Shown: positions 1 through 9,633, numbered from the stretch's first letter. The stretch: 64,000 nt of DNA from Chloroflexota bacterium (GCA_026707145.1 JAPOXK010000027.1:124001-188000); one strand, 5' to 3'. Numbers and translations are program-made. Notes: generated from the letters alone by a model not told the origin.

Positions 1-1425
1 GACGCCTATGGCGGCAACACCGAGAACCGCTGCCGCTTCGCCATTGAGGCTGCTGAGGAGGTCCGCAAGCGCGTCGGCGACAAGATCACCCTCGGCGTCC
101 GTATCAGCTTCGACGAATGGATCGAGGGCGGCATCACACCCGAAGAGGGAGAAGCGATCGTCACGACTCTGAGCGAGACTGGTCTCTTCGACTATTTCAA
201 TATGAGCGGCGGCAACTATCACACCATGCACCAGACCGTCGCGCCCATGAATGTCGAGCACGGCTTCATGGTCGATCACGCCCGCCGCACCAAAGCGATC
301 GTGGGCGACTCCGCCGCCGTCTTCATCGTCGGCCGGATCCACAATATCGATGAAGCGGCGGAGGTCATCGGCAGCGGCCACTCCGACATGGTCGCCATGA
401 CCCGCGCCCACATCGCCGACCCCGAGCTCATCAATAAAGCTCGCAGCGGACGCAAGGACGAGATCCGCAAGTGCGTCGGCGCCAACCAAGGCTGTATCTA
501 CCGCGTCTTCCAGAACACGGGCATCGCCTGTACGGTCAATCCTACGACCGGTCTCGAGCGGCAGTGGGGCATTGGCACCCTCCAGCCAACCCAGAAGCCC
601 CGCTCGATCGCGGTGGTGGGAGGCGGCCCCGCCGGCATGAAGGTCGCCGAGATCGCCGCCAGCCGTGGGCATACGGTCACCCTGTTCGAAAAGGCCGACA
701 AGCTGGGCGGACAGATGCACTACGCGGCCATGCTGCCGACTCGCGCGGACTGGTCGGTCGTTGGCGAATACCTTGAGGGCGCCCTCGATCGCTACAACGT
801 TGACGTCCGCCTCGGCACCGAGGCCACCGCCGAGCGGATCGCCGCGCTCAACCCGGACGATGTCGTCCTCGCTACCGGCTCTCGCTACAACAAAGATGGC
901 TATTCGATCTTCCGCGGCGAGCGTCCCGGCATTCCTGGCATTGAGCGCGAAAACGTCCTCACGCCCGTCGAGGCCCTCGACGATCCCGACCGCTGCGGGC
1001 AGCGCGTTCTCATCCTCGACGACCAGGGCGACTACCCTCCCATGGGCCTGGCCGAATTCCTCGCCGACCGTGGTAAGGATGTTGAGATCCTCTCGCGCTA
1101 CATGTTCATCGGCGACAAGACCCCCATGCAGCTGCACCTACCCTGGATCTACCCGCGCCTGCACGAGAAGGGCATCAAGCTTTCGCCGCAGCGTTTCATC
1201 GAGAGCGTTCGTGAGGGGACGGCCATCGTCTACAACGTGTGGGACGGCACCCAAACCCCCGTTGAATTCGATTCCCTGATCCTCACCATGCTGCGCTCTC
1301 CCATCAATGGGCCCGCTGCGCTCGACACGACCGGTGCCACCGTGCACTGCATCGGCGATGCGCTCACTCCCCGAACCGTGGACGACGCGATCTACGAGGG
1401 GTACGAGCTCGGCCGTGCGCTCTAG
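1..1425 (+). CDS. OYE-family NADH:flavin oxidoreductase with FAD/NAD domain (5' partial)
   Basis: The gene is open in frame 1 from base 1, so its start lies outside the window; 474 residues are visible. They begin in an Old Yellow Enzyme barrel (YGGNTENRCRF is the family's YGGS-ENR-RF motif). A cysteine cluster follows (C158, C165, C177), then a Rossmann FAD domain (VVGGGPAGMKVAE, about residues 203-215) and the typical C-terminal CIGDA..PR..DDAIYEG. The architecture is that of 2,4-dienoyl-CoA reductase and trimethylamine dehydrogenase: FMN barrel, 4Fe-4S cluster, then FAD/NADH domain. The cluster motif reads CVGANQGC where FadH-type enzymes have C-x2-C-x3-C, so one expected Cys is Ala161. 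The substrate cannot be told from sequence; reduction of an enoyl thioester or oxidation of an N-methyl compound are both possible. Confidence 0.9.
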   Translation, partial: DAYGGNTENRCRFAIEAAEEVRKRVGDKITLGVRISFDEWIEGGITPEEGEAIVTTLSETGLFDYFNMSGGNYHTMHQTVAPMNVEHGFMVDHARRTKAIVGDSAAVFIVGRIHNIDEAAEVIGSGHSDMVAMTRAHIADPELINKARSGRKDEIRKCVGANQGCIYRVFQNTGIACTVNPTTGLERQWGIGTLQPTQKPRSIAVVGGGPAGMKVAEIAASRGHTVTLFEKADKLGGQMHYAAMLPTRADWSVVGEYLEGALDRYNVDVRLGTEATAERIAALNPDDVVLATGSRYNKDGYSIFRGERPGIPGIERENVLTPVEALDDPDRCGQRVLILDDQGDYPPMGLAEFLADRGKDVEILSRYMFIGDKTPMQLHLPWIYPRLHEKGIKLSPQRFIESVREGTAIVYNVWDGTQTPVEFDSLILTMLRSPINGPAALDTTGATVHCIGDALTPRTVDDAIYEGYELGRAL

Positions 1426-1533
1426 CGCGCCGGCTCCGGGCGCTGTCGCCGACGTACTCGTCCACGCTCCACCTCGCCTGTAGCCTGCCGGAGGTGACTG
1501 GGTCCGAGCCCGGTCACCGCTCCGGAGGCAGCA

Positions 1534-2583
1534 GTGGGGATCGCAGCCGGCATCGGCAGTGCCGTGCTCTGGGCTATCGCGAGCGCGATCATGACCCAGC
1601 AGGCGCAGCGTATGGATACGCTGTCGCTCAGCCTGATCCGCGCCCTCGGCGCCGGCGGATTCTTTGTGGCTGCCCTGTTCGCTTTAGGAGCGCAGGACGC
1701 GCTCTGGTCTCTCGCCCTGCACGATCTCTGGCGCTTGAGCCTGGCCGGCTTCCTCGCCTCGGGCTTGGGCGAGACGCTCTACGCGGCCGCGCTTTTCCTG
1801 ATCGGGCTGAGCCGCACCTTCACCATCGTCGTGGGGCTGCAGATTCTCCTCTCCTTCGCCCTGGCCGCGATCTTTCTCGGGGAAGCGGCGACCTGGTCCG
1901 ATGGCTTGGGCGCCGTGCTCATCGCTCTCGGCGTCTACGCCGTCGCGCTGTACGGCCAGCCCGGCACCGGTGTTCCGTCCCCGCTCGATCAGATCCGCCA
2001 TCTCGTCCGTGGAACCAAAAGAACGAGCTTCGCACCATCAGCCCTCGCCACGATTCGCGCAGTCGTGCCGGCGCCTCCTCCCGTTGCCCCTGCCCCCGGC
2101 GCGCAACCGCCCGCTCTTTCCACCCGTCACCGCATTTGGCGCGCACTCCTAGCTCACCGCCTCGTCCTTGGGGTTAGCGTCGCTTTCCTCACCGCTCTTT
2201 CCTTCTCGGTCGCGAGCGTCATGCTCCGCGACGCCTCCATCGACGTTGACCCGGCGGCCGCGACGCTCCCGCGCATGCCTCTGATTCTCGGCTTCCTGAT
2301 CCCGCTCGTGCTCCTCTGGCCCCGCTCCCACGTGCGCCGCCGCGATGTCTCCCGGCGCAGCCTCGTCGTGCTGCTGCTGGCCGGCGCCATCGGCAGCGGC
2401 GCCGCCGCGCTGCTCTTCATCCCGGCCGTCCAAGATCTCGGCGCGGGCGGCGCCGTCGCGGTCATCTCCACCTCACCGCTCTTCGGTCTCCCCTTGGCCG
2501 TGATCTTTCTCCATGAGCGCATCACCCGGTGGGCGGTGATCGGCACCATCGTCGCCCTCGCCGGAATCGTCTTGCTCGCTTGA
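1534..2583 (+). CDS. EamA/DMT-superfamily permease
   Basis: A 349-residue integral membrane protein with about ten hydrophobic helices in two five-helix halves, the pattern of EamA-type drug/metabolite transporters. The second half ends in ISTSPLFGLPLAVIFLHERIT, a recognisable EamA motif. The start is GTG at 1534, eight bases after a GGAGG at 1523-1527. A hydrophilic linker at about residues 150-210, rich in Pro, Ala and Arg, separates the halves and is longer than usual. The next transporter gene overlaps or abuts the stop codon, so the two are probably co-transcribed. The substrate is unknown. Confidence 0.85.
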   Translation: MGIAAGIGSAVLWAIASAIMTQQAQRMDTLSLSLIRALGAGGFFVAALFALGAQDALWSLALHDLWRLSLAGFLASGLGETLYAAALFLIGLSRTFTIVVGLQILLSFALAAIFLGEAATWSDGLGAVLIALGVYAVALYGQPGTGVPSPLDQIRHLVRGTKRTSFAPSALATIRAVVPAPPPVAPAPGAQPPALSTRHRIWRALLAHRLVLGVSVAFLTALSFSVASVMLRDASIDVDPAAATLPRMPLILGFLIPLVLLWPRSHVRRRDVSRRSLVVLLLAGAIGSGAAALLFIPAVQDLGAGGAVAVISTSPLFGLPLAVIFLHERITRWAVIGTIVALAGIVLLA

Positions 2584-3848
2584 ACGCCCGCGCCCGTTTC
2601 CCCAGCCCCCACCAGCTCCACTACGGCTGGTGGCTCATGTTGGCCTCCGGGCTCGGCATCGCCGTCTCCAGCGCGCTCTTGATCTGGAACTTCGGTCTCT
2701 ACATCGATCCGATAGAGCAGCAGTTCCACTGGACGCGCGCGGAGGTCTCCTTCGCCATCACCGTTGCCTTCATCGCCAGCGGTCTCTCCTCGCCGCTCGT
2801 GGGGAGGTGGACCGATCGCTACGGGCCGCGCTCCGTCATCCTCGTCGGCGCGATCGTCGGCCTGAGCGCCTACGGGCTGCTCAGCATCACCGCCACCCTC
2901 TGGCAGTGGTATCTCTTCTATGCACTCGCCGGCGTCTCTCTCGCCATGACCTTCGTCATTCCCTTCCAGGCGCTTGCCTCTCGCTGGTTCTCCCGGCGCC
3001 GCGGCACGGCCCTCGGCATCCTCGCCGTTGGGATCTCGCTCGGTGGCATCGCCGGCGTCCCGATCTTCCGCATCCTTATCGCCGAGTTCGGCTGGGACGT
3101 CGCCTTCCTCATCTCCGCTGCTGCCCTCGGGGGCGCGCTGATCCCGCTCGCGCTCTTGGTCGTCCGCAACGATCCCGCCGAGCGCGGCCTCCGCCTCGAT
3201 GGCGCCGCGCTCGATCCCGGCCAGGCCGCCGCGATCGAACCCCAGGCTGGACTCACTCTCCGCACCGCCATCCGCACCCCCATCTTCTGGACCATCACGC
3301 TCGGCGTCGCTGCCTTCTTCTACGCCAGCTTCGGCTTCGTCATCCACACCATCCCGCTCTTCGAGTCCGAAGGCGTCAGCACCGCGGGCGCCTCCACCAT
3401 CCTCTCGATCATGGCCGCCTCCGGCATCCTCTCGCGCGTCGTCTTCTCCTGGCTCGTCGACCGCGGCTTCCGCTATGAGTACGTGGGAATGCTGGTCGCC
3501 GGCGGTGGCGCCGCCGCCGCCCTCGTCCTCCTCGGCGATACCGGGCTCGTCGCGATCGCCGTTTTCATCCTCTTCTGGTCGATCAACGAGGGCGGCCCCG
3601 CCCTCCTAGAGCCGCTCGCCGTCGTTCGCACCTTCGGCCCCGCTCACTTCGGCACCATCCTCGGGACTGTTGGATTCATCCGCATCGGGATTATGGTTAG
3701 CGCTCCCACCGTCGCCGGAGCCATCTTCGACGCCACCGGCTCCTACGACCTGGCGCTCATCCTCTTCATCGGCATCTTTGCTTTGGCCGTCGCCCTCTTC
3801 GGCCTCACCCTCCGCCTCCCCCGCCCGCGCGAAGCGCCGAGCCGCTAG
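2580..3848 (+). CDS. MFS transporter
   Basis: About 422 residues with twelve predicted membrane helices. It begins HYGWWLMLASGLGIAVSS, the usual N-terminus of MFS carriers of the OFA/monocarboxylate type, and has a loop 2-3 motif GRWTDRYGPR. The reading frame is open upstream to a GTG at 2529 inside the permease gene. TTG at 2580 is preferred because it overlaps the upstream stop as TTGA and puts the first helix at the expected distance; the ribosome site is weak either way. Organic-acid uptake or efflux is a reasonable guess from the family. It converges on the CaiB gene, whose stop overlaps this one by four bases. Confidence 0.82.
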   Translation: MNARARFPSPHQLHYGWWLMLASGLGIAVSSALLIWNFGLYIDPIEQQFHWTRAEVSFAITVAFIASGLSSPLVGRWTDRYGPRSVILVGAIVGLSAYGLLSITATLWQWYLFYALAGVSLAMTFVIPFQALASRWFSRRRGTALGILAVGISLGGIAGVPIFRILIAEFGWDVAFLISAAALGGALIPLALLVVRNDPAERGLRLDGAALDPGQAAAIEPQAGLTLRTAIRTPIFWTITLGVAAFFYASFGFVIHTIPLFESEGVSTAGASTILSIMAASGILSRVVFSWLVDRGFRYEYVGMLVAGGGAAAALVLLGDTGLVAIAVFILFWSINEGGPALLEPLAVVRTFGPAHFGTILGTVGFIRIGIMVSAPTVAGAIFDATGSYDLALILFIGIFALAVALFGLTLRLPRPREAPSR

Positions 3849-6289
3849 TCCAGCGCCCCCGCGATGATCAGCTCGGCCACCCGCTCGTCGTCGTAGCCCA
3901 GGATCTCCCGAAGCACGTACTCGTTATCCCGGCCGAACGGCGGCGCGCAGCGCCGCACGGCGGCGGGCGTCCGCGATAGCCGGAACCGCGAGTTCTCTAC
4001 GACGGTCTTCCCGTGCACCGGGTGGTCCAGCTCCACGAAATGCTCCCGGTGCTGCAACTGCGGGTCCGCCGCACAGCGCGCGCTGCCCTGCACAACGGAC
4101 GCCGGAATCCCCGCGGCCTGCAGCTGCGCCTCGATCTGCTCTGCCGGCTGCTGCGTGGTCCAATGCTCCACGATCGCGTCCAGTGCCGCTTCGTTCGCTT
4201 TGCGATCGCGCAACGTCGCGAACCGCGTCTCCCCGGCCAGTTCGCCTTGTCCCAGCGCCGCGCAGAACCGGCCCCACTCCGCCTCGTCGCGTACCGCGAT
4301 CGCCACCCAGTCGTCCGCTCCTGCCGCGCGATAGACACCGTGCGGCGCCATCCGGGGGTCTCGGTTTCCGTCGCGCTGCTGGACCCGGCCGTTCACTGTG
4401 TAGTCCAACAACGCCGGCGCGATGAAATGCAGCGAAGACTCCGCTTGCGCCTGGTCGATGTACGTTCCTTCTCCCGTCCGGTCCCGGCGCTCCAGAGCCG
4501 CAATCAGCGACGCCAGCGTGAAACGCGGCGCGCAGTAGTCGGTGTAGGCGCCGTACGGCCCGACCGGCTGCCGGTCGGGGAAGCCGCCGAGGTTGATGAA
4601 CCCCGAGATCGCCGAGCCCATGGTGCCGTACCCCGCCACCCCGGCCAGCGGCCCGCTCTGCCCGAACAGGCAGGTGCTCAGCATGATGATCTCTGGCTTC
4701 AGCGCCCGCAGAGACGCGTAGTCCAGTCCCCATGCCCGCATCGCCTTCGGTGAGAACGCCTCCGTCACGATGTCGGCCCAGCGCACCAAGTCCAGCGCGA
4801 CCGCCCGCCCCTCCGCCGTCCCTAAGTTGAGCGTTAGCCCCAGCTTGCCCGCGTTGTAGTTCCCGAACAGCCCCGAGTCCGGCCCCGGCTCCCCATTGTG
4901 GAACGGCGAAACCGTCCGCGCCGTCTCGATCCGGTTCGCCGATTCCACCCGTACGATCGTTGCTCCGTAATCCGCCATCATGCGCGTCGCCGTTGGCCCG
5001 GCGATCACCCACATGAAGTCCAGAATTTTTACGTCGGCGAGCGGTAGCGATCCGGCCGTCTTCGCTTCGGGCCGCGGAGGCGTCGGCAGGCGCGGCGGCG
5101 GCGTTGCGCCCAGCACCTCGCTGTTGTGCTCGCCGATGCGCGGCGCCGCTCGTCTGTAGCGGATCGGATCGTCCCGGAACTGCACGAACGGCCCTGGGTA
5201 CCGCACCGCCCTCCCCAGCGACGCCTGCTCCACCTCCTGCCAGTAGCCCCGCGCCGCCAGCTGCTCACTCTCTGCCACCTCTGCCGTCGTGCAAACCGGC
5301 GCCAGCAGCAAGCCCCGCGCGCGCGCCGCCGCGAACAGCGTCGCCTTCGTCTTCGTGGCCGTGAACGCCGCTACCAAATCCTTGACCCGCTCGAACTCCT
5401 CGAGCGGCTCCTCGCCACTCAGCAGCAGATCCGCGTAGGCAAGCCAGTCTTTGTTGAGCGTCGCCTCGTCGCAGGCTCCCTCTTCGTACATCCACTCCAT
5501 CATTCGGCGCGTGAACGGGCCCATCGCTTGCCCGAACAACAGCGTGAGCGAGATATGACCGTCCTTGGCCGGGAAGATGATCCGTGCTTCGATCGGCCCG
5601 AACCGCATCCCGCCACCCGTCCGCGCTGCCTCCTGCTCGTTGATGTGTGCGCTGATGATCTGCGACATCGTCGCCGCCGCCACGCACTGCTGCGCCGCCA
5701 CGTCGACGTGTTGGCCCCGCCCGCTTCGCCGCCGCTCGTGGTGCGCGATCAGCGCCGCCCCCGCTGCTTCCGCCGCCGCGTGCTGATAGGCCTGGGGCGC
5801 GGTGCAGCGCACCGGCGTGTGCCCCGGCTCTCCGGCCAGGCTCAGCGGTCCCCCCGCCGCCATGATCGTAAGGTCGCTGTCTGCCCAGTGCGCCTTGGGC
5901 CCGTCCTGCCCAAACGGCGTGATCGACACGTACACCAGCTCCGGATTCTCCTGCGACAGATCCGCGTAGCCCAGGCCGCGGGCCGCCATCGCCCCCGGCG
6001 GCTCCGATTCGATCAGGAAATGCGCCTCCCCAGCCAGCGCGCGCAGCGCCGTCTGCCCGGCCTGATCCTCGAGATCCAGCGTCACGCTGCGCTTGCCGCG
6101 GCAGTAGGCCCACCAATACAGCGACTGCTCGGGATCGGGGCCGTCTCCCGCGAACGGTCCGAGACGGCGCGCCGCGGATCCGCCCGGCGGCTCCACCTGA
6201 ATCACGTCCGCGCCTAAGTCGGACAAGATGAGTCCGCAAAGCAGGCCGCGCTCGTTCGTCAGGTCGAGGACACGGTAGCCGTCCAGCAT
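3845..6289 (-). CDS. Tandem-domain CaiB/BaiF family CoA-transferase
   Basis: An 814-residue fusion of two family III CoA-transferase domains (about residues 1-400 and 415-814). Each starts with the nucleotide-fold signature (YRVLDLTNERG..SDLGADVIQVE; VKILDFMWVIAGP..MADYGATIVRVE). Family III enzymes move CoA between acyl groups through an acyl-aspartyl intermediate. The second half keeps the Asp, D584 in GAYTDY. In the first half the aligned residue is Gln169 (APQAYQH), so that half is probably non-catalytic. GGAGGCGAGGGG precedes the ATG. The likely role is activation of a carboxylic acid for the CoA-dependent catabolism encoded elsewhere in the window; the substrate is not predictable. Confidence 0.9.
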   Translation of the reverse strand: MLDGYRVLDLTNERGLLCGLILSDLGADVIQVEPPGGSAARRLGPFAGDGPDPEQSLYWWAYCRGKRSVTLDLEDQAGQTALRALAGEAHFLIESEPPGAMAARGLGYADLSQENPELVYVSITPFGQDGPKAHWADSDLTIMAAGGPLSLAGEPGHTPVRCTAPQAYQHAAAEAAGAALIAHHERRRSGRGQHVDVAAQQCVAAATMSQIISAHINEQEAARTGGGMRFGPIEARIIFPAKDGHISLTLLFGQAMGPFTRRMMEWMYEEGACDEATLNKDWLAYADLLLSGEEPLEEFERVKDLVAAFTATKTKATLFAAARARGLLLAPVCTTAEVAESEQLAARGYWQEVEQASLGRAVRYPGPFVQFRDDPIRYRRAAPRIGEHNSEVLGATPPPRLPTPPRPEAKTAGSLPLADVKILDFMWVIAGPTATRMMADYGATIVRVESANRIETARTVSPFHNGEPGPDSGLFGNYNAGKLGLTLNLGTAEGRAVALDLVRWADIVTEAFSPKAMRAWGLDYASLRALKPEIIMLSTCLFGQSGPLAGVAGYGTMGSAISGFINLGGFPDRQPVGPYGAYTDYCAPRFTLASLIAALERRDRTGEGTYIDQAQAESSLHFIAPALLDYTVNGRVQQRDGNRDPRMAPHGVYRAAGADDWVAIAVRDEAEWGRFCAALGQGELAGETRFATLRDRKANEAALDAIVEHWTTQQPAEQIEAQLQAAGIPASVVQGSARCAADPQLQHREHFVELDHPVHGKTVVENSRFRLSRTPAAVRRCAPPFGRDNEYVLREILGYDDERVAELIIAGALD

Positions 6290-6554
6290 CCCCTCGCCTC
6301 CGCTTGGGGGAAGCTCCTACACGCCTCCCGCCGCGTCAAGCGCCCGCATCCCTCGCAACACCCATCCGGCTTTCTGGAGCTTATATACGGCCGCGCCCGC
6401 GACGGGCGGCCCCTGACGGGTCGTGGGATGGCTGGGCTATGAGGGTCGCCTAGTGATCTCGCAGAGCGGGCGCAGGGGTGGGCGGCAGAGTGCGGGTGGA
6501 CCGCTGGGGCTCGAACTCCGCTTGGTACGCTTTAGCGGTACCAGGGAGTCAACC

Positions 6555-6941
6555 ATGTCCAAGGCGCAGCTCGGCACATTCGACGATTTGCTACGGATTA
6601 CGGCAGAGCCCCTGCGTCCCATCGCGGCAGCTCTGCGGAAGATCATTGTCGAGATCGATCCGAACGCGTGCGAAGTCGTTCGTCTCGGTGATCGCGCTGC
6701 CACCTATGGGGTAGGGCCGAGGAAAATGATCGACGGATATGCCTACATTCTGCCTCACAAAGAGTGGGTCAACCTCGGTTTCTACCAGGGTGTCGATCTG
6801 GCCGACCCGGAGCTTGTGCTGGAAGGGTCGGGAGCCAAGATGCGTCACGTGAAGAATCGCTCGCTTGCGGACGCGAACCGGCCGGCAGTTCGCGCGCTTG
6901 TCCAGGATGCGCTTGAGCGTCGAAAAGCGACGGGGCGCTGA
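6555..6941 (+). CDS. DUF1801 domain protein
   Basis: A 128-residue soluble protein starting MSKAQLGTFDDLL. It has the DUF1801 (YdhG-like) pattern: LRKIIVEIDPNACEVVRLGDRAATYGVG, then a hydrophobic core with YAYILPHKEWVNLGFYQG and a basic C-terminal helix. The open frame extends upstream to 6423, but the ATG at 6555 fits the family N-terminus. It stands alone on the plus strand between the CaiB gene (divergent) and the broken BtuF-like gene. The family's biochemical role is not settled. A partly symmetric element GGTACGC/GCGGTACC lies at about 6523-6542, just upstream. Confidence 0.75.
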   Translation: MSKAQLGTFDDLLRITAEPLRPIAAALRKIIVEIDPNACEVVRLGDRAATYGVGPRKMIDGYAYILPHKEWVNLGFYQGVDLADPELVLEGSGAKMRHVKNRSLADANRPAVRALVQDALERRKATGR

Positions 6942-7060
6942 TTCTGGCGGGCGCTGCCGTCGATAGATACTTCCCCCCCCGCTCTCGCTGCTCACTCCCG
7001 CTCGCCTGGAGCCCGCCCAGCTTGCGCGCGTGCGCGTGACTGGCCAAGCTGAGGAGCGCC

Positions 7061-7872
7061 ATGCGCATCGCCTCGCTTCTCCCCAGCGCCACGGAGATCG
7101 TCTTCGCCGTCGGCGCCGGCACCGAGGTGGTCGGGGTTTCCCACGGATGCGACTATCCGGCCGAAGCGTGCGGCTTGCCCGTTCTCACCGGTCCCGCCGT
7201 GGAGACGCGCGGCCTTCCCCAAGCAGAGATCGACGCCGCCGTCAGCGGCCTGCTCGCGGCGGGCGGCTCCACGTACACGATCGATGTGCCACGGCTGCGC
7301 GAGCTGCGGCCCGACCTCGTCATCACCCAAGCCCTCTGCGACATCTGCGCCGTGAGCGAAAGGCAGGTCCATCGCGTCGTGCATGAGGAGCAGCTCGGCG
7401 CCCGCGTGCTCACGCTGACGCCCCTCGATCTCGAAGGCGTCGCGCGATCCCTTGAGGAGGTCGGCGAGGCCGCCGGCCGCCCGGCCGAAAGGACGCGCTT
7501 GGCGGCGGAGATGCGCCGGCGGATGCTGCCGCGCGCGCGGGTGGCGAGGACGCCCGCGGCCGCGCCGGTAGGAAGTCGGAGCGCGTGACCTGGTCCGCCG
7601 TCGCCGCTTCCCGTCCCGATATCGTGCTCTTGCTCCCCTGCGGTCTCTCGCTCGATGAGATCGTGCGCGAGGCGGAAGCGCTCGCCCAGCGTCCCGAGTG
7701 GTGCACCCTGCCTGCCGTCGCGAGCGGCACCGTCTGGGCGCTCGATGCCAACGCATGGTTCAGCCGCCCGGGCCCGCGCCTGATCGAGGGGATCGACGCC
7801 ATCCACGCCATCCTCGCCGATCCCACCGGCGATCAATCCGTCGCCGGCGCCCGCCGGCTGCCACTGCCCTAG
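7061..7872 (+). pseudogene. BtuF-like periplasmic-binding protein, broken by internal deletion and frameshift
   Basis: Two adjacent reading frames (7061-7588 and 7585-7872) are the two ends of one cobalamin/iron-siderophore binding protein. The first starts MRIASLLPSATEIVFAVGAG, the canonical N-terminus of the BtuF-like family, and runs to the inter-lobe helix (LEEVGEAAGRPAERTRLAAEM). The second resumes in another frame with RVTWSAVAASRPDIVLLLPCG and the C-terminal lobe. The segment normally between them, with a WLDPPF..GHWVPEM..AGG motif, is missing, so a deletion accompanies the frame change near 7540-7585. There is no signal peptide, and no permease or ATPase genes lie nearby. An assembly error is possible. 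Confidence 0.75.
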
Positions 7873-7917
7873 CCCTGTGCAATCCCGTCGTCTACCGGTG
7901 ACGGCTCCCTGCACCGA

Positions 7918-9633
7918 TCAGAACACGGGCTGCTCCCGATAGGTACCCCACAGCCCCTGGAGGGTCGTTACGATCTCCCCCATCGTCGCGCGCGCTTTCA
8001 CCGCCGCGATCGTCGCCGGCATGATGTTCTGATCCGCCGCCGCCGCCGCCCGCAGATCGGCCAGCAAGCGCTCCACCGCCGCCTCGTCTCGGCCTGCTTT
8101 CACCTGCCGCAAGTGCTCGATCTGGCGCTGCTCCGTCGTGGCGTCGTACGGGTGGGTCTCGATCGGCGCCTCCTCGGCGGGCTCCACGTACGTGTTCACC
8201 CCGATCACCGGCCGCTCGCCGCTGGCCTTGCGGCGCGCGAACGCATAGGCGGAGTCGGCGATCTGCTGCTGGAACCAGCCTTGCTCGATCGCCGCGATCG
8301 TCCCGCCCAGGGCCTCGACCTGATCCAGGATCCGGAAGATCTCCGTCTCGATCCGCGTCGTCAGACTCTCCACGTAATACGAGCCCCCCAACGGATCGAT
8401 CACCGAGGGCACGTTCGTCTCCTCCGCGATCACCTGCTGCGTGCGCAGCGAGAGCTTCATCGCCTCCTCCGTGGGGATCGTGTACGCCTCGTCGAAACCG
8501 TTGGTGTGCAGACTTTGCGCTCCTCCCAGCACTGCCGACAGCGCTTGATACGCGGTTCGCACGATATTCACGTACGGCTGGGGCTGCGTCAGCGTGATCG
8601 CCGCCGTCTGCGCATGGAACCGCAACCGCATCGACTCCGGCTTCTGCGCCCCGAACCGCTCTTTCATCACCTTGGCGTAGACCCGCCGCGCCGCTCGGAA
8701 CTTCGCCACCTCCTCGAACAGATCCGCCTGGCTCACGAAGAAGAACGAGAGCCGCGGTGCGAAGTCATCCACGTCTCCGCCGGCTCGTGTGACCTCCTCC
8801 ACGTACGCGATCGCGTTGGCGATCGTGAACGCCGCCTCTTGCACCGCCGTCGCTCCCGCTTCCGAGATGTGGTACCCGGAGATATTGATCGGGTTGTAGC
8901 GCTGCATGTGCTCCGCGCAGTACTCGATCGTGTCCCGCACGATCCGCACGGATGGGCGCACCGGGAACGTCCACTCCTTCTGCGCGATGTACTCCTTGAG
9001 GCAGTCGTTCTGGATCGTGCCGGAGAGCTGGTGCAGGTCGTAGCCCCGCCCCTCCGCCACCGCGACGTACATCGCCAGCAGAATCCAGGCCGAGGGATTG
9101 ATCGTCATCGACACGGAGATCTGCGTCAGATCGATCCCCGCGAACAGCGTTTCCATGTCGTCCAGCACATCGATCGCTACACCCTCTCGCCCCACCTCCC
9201 CCAAGCTCATCGCGTGGTCGGAGTCGTACCCCATCAGCGTGGGCATGTCGAAATCCACCGACAGCCCCGTCTGCCCCTGTGCGATCAAGTACTGGAACCG
9301 TTCGTTGGTGTCCGCTGCCGTCCCGAACCCCGCGATCTGCCGCATGGTCCACAGGCGACCGCGGTACATGGTTGGATAGGCTCCCCGTGTGAACGGATAG
9401 GCCCCCGGCAGCCCGATCTCCTCCAGCGGCAGCTCTGCCACGTCCAGCGCCGTGTACACGCGTTTCACGGGGAGCCCCGCGCCCGTGCGGTACTCCGGCT
9501 TGCTCTCGGGCCGGCGCGCAAGAAACGCTGCCAGCGCGCCCTCCTCCCAGGCCCGGAGGCTGCGTTCGAGCCGGCCCAGCGCCGCCCCATCCTCGCCTTG
9601 GGAATCGCGTTGTAGCTGACTCTCTTGCTTCAT
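7918..9633 (-). CDS. Methylmalonyl-CoA mutase large subunit (catalytic domain)
   Basis: A 571-residue protein that matches the acyl-CoA mutase barrel along its length: PFTRGAYPTMYRGRLWTMRQIAGFG near the start, GYDSDHAMSLGEVGREGVAID, LSGTIQNDCLKEY, and HTNGFDEAYTIPTEEA. It lacks the C-terminal B12-binding domain of one-piece mutases, which is encoded by the next gene upstream. The enzyme interconverts succinyl-CoA and (R)-methylmalonyl-CoA, or isomerises a related branched acyl-CoA, using adenosylcobalamin. ATG at 9633 has GGAG about eight bases upstream; a GTG at 9651 in the same frame has no ribosome site. No MeaB chaperone gene or epimerase is in the window. Confidence 0.93.
   Translation of the reverse strand: MKQESQLQRDSQGEDGAALGRLERSLRAWEEGALAAFLARRPESKPEYRTGAGLPVKRVYTALDVAELPLEEIGLPGAYPFTRGAYPTMYRGRLWTMRQIAGFGTAADTNERFQYLIAQGQTGLSVDFDMPTLMGYDSDHAMSLGEVGREGVAIDVLDDMETLFAGIDLTQISVSMTINPSAWILLAMYVAVAEGRGYDLHQLSGTIQNDCLKEYIAQKEWTFPVRPSVRIVRDTIEYCAEHMQRYNPINISGYHISEAGATAVQEAAFTIANAIAYVEEVTRAGGDVDDFAPRLSFFFVSQADLFEEVAKFRAARRVYAKVMKERFGAQKPESMRLRFHAQTAAITLTQPQPYVNIVRTAYQALSAVLGGAQSLHTNGFDEAYTIPTEEAMKLSLRTQQVIAEETNVPSVIDPLGGSYYVESLTTRIETEIFRILDQVEALGGTIAAIEQGWFQQQIADSAYAFARRKASGERPVIGVNTYVEPAEEAPIETHPYDATTEQRQIEHLRQVKAGRDEAAVERLLADLRAAAAADQNIMPATIAAVKARATMGEIVTTLQGLWGTYREQPVF

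Noticed and set aside
6508-6546. Possible LexA-type box CGAAC-N4-CTTGG upstream of the DUF1801 gene
   Set aside because: The right half does not match GTTCG, and there is no -10 next to it.
7586-7588. The TGA at the end of the first BtuF-like fragment considered as another Sec codon
   Set aside because: The conserved continuation is in a different frame, not downstream in the same frame, so read-through would not restore the protein.
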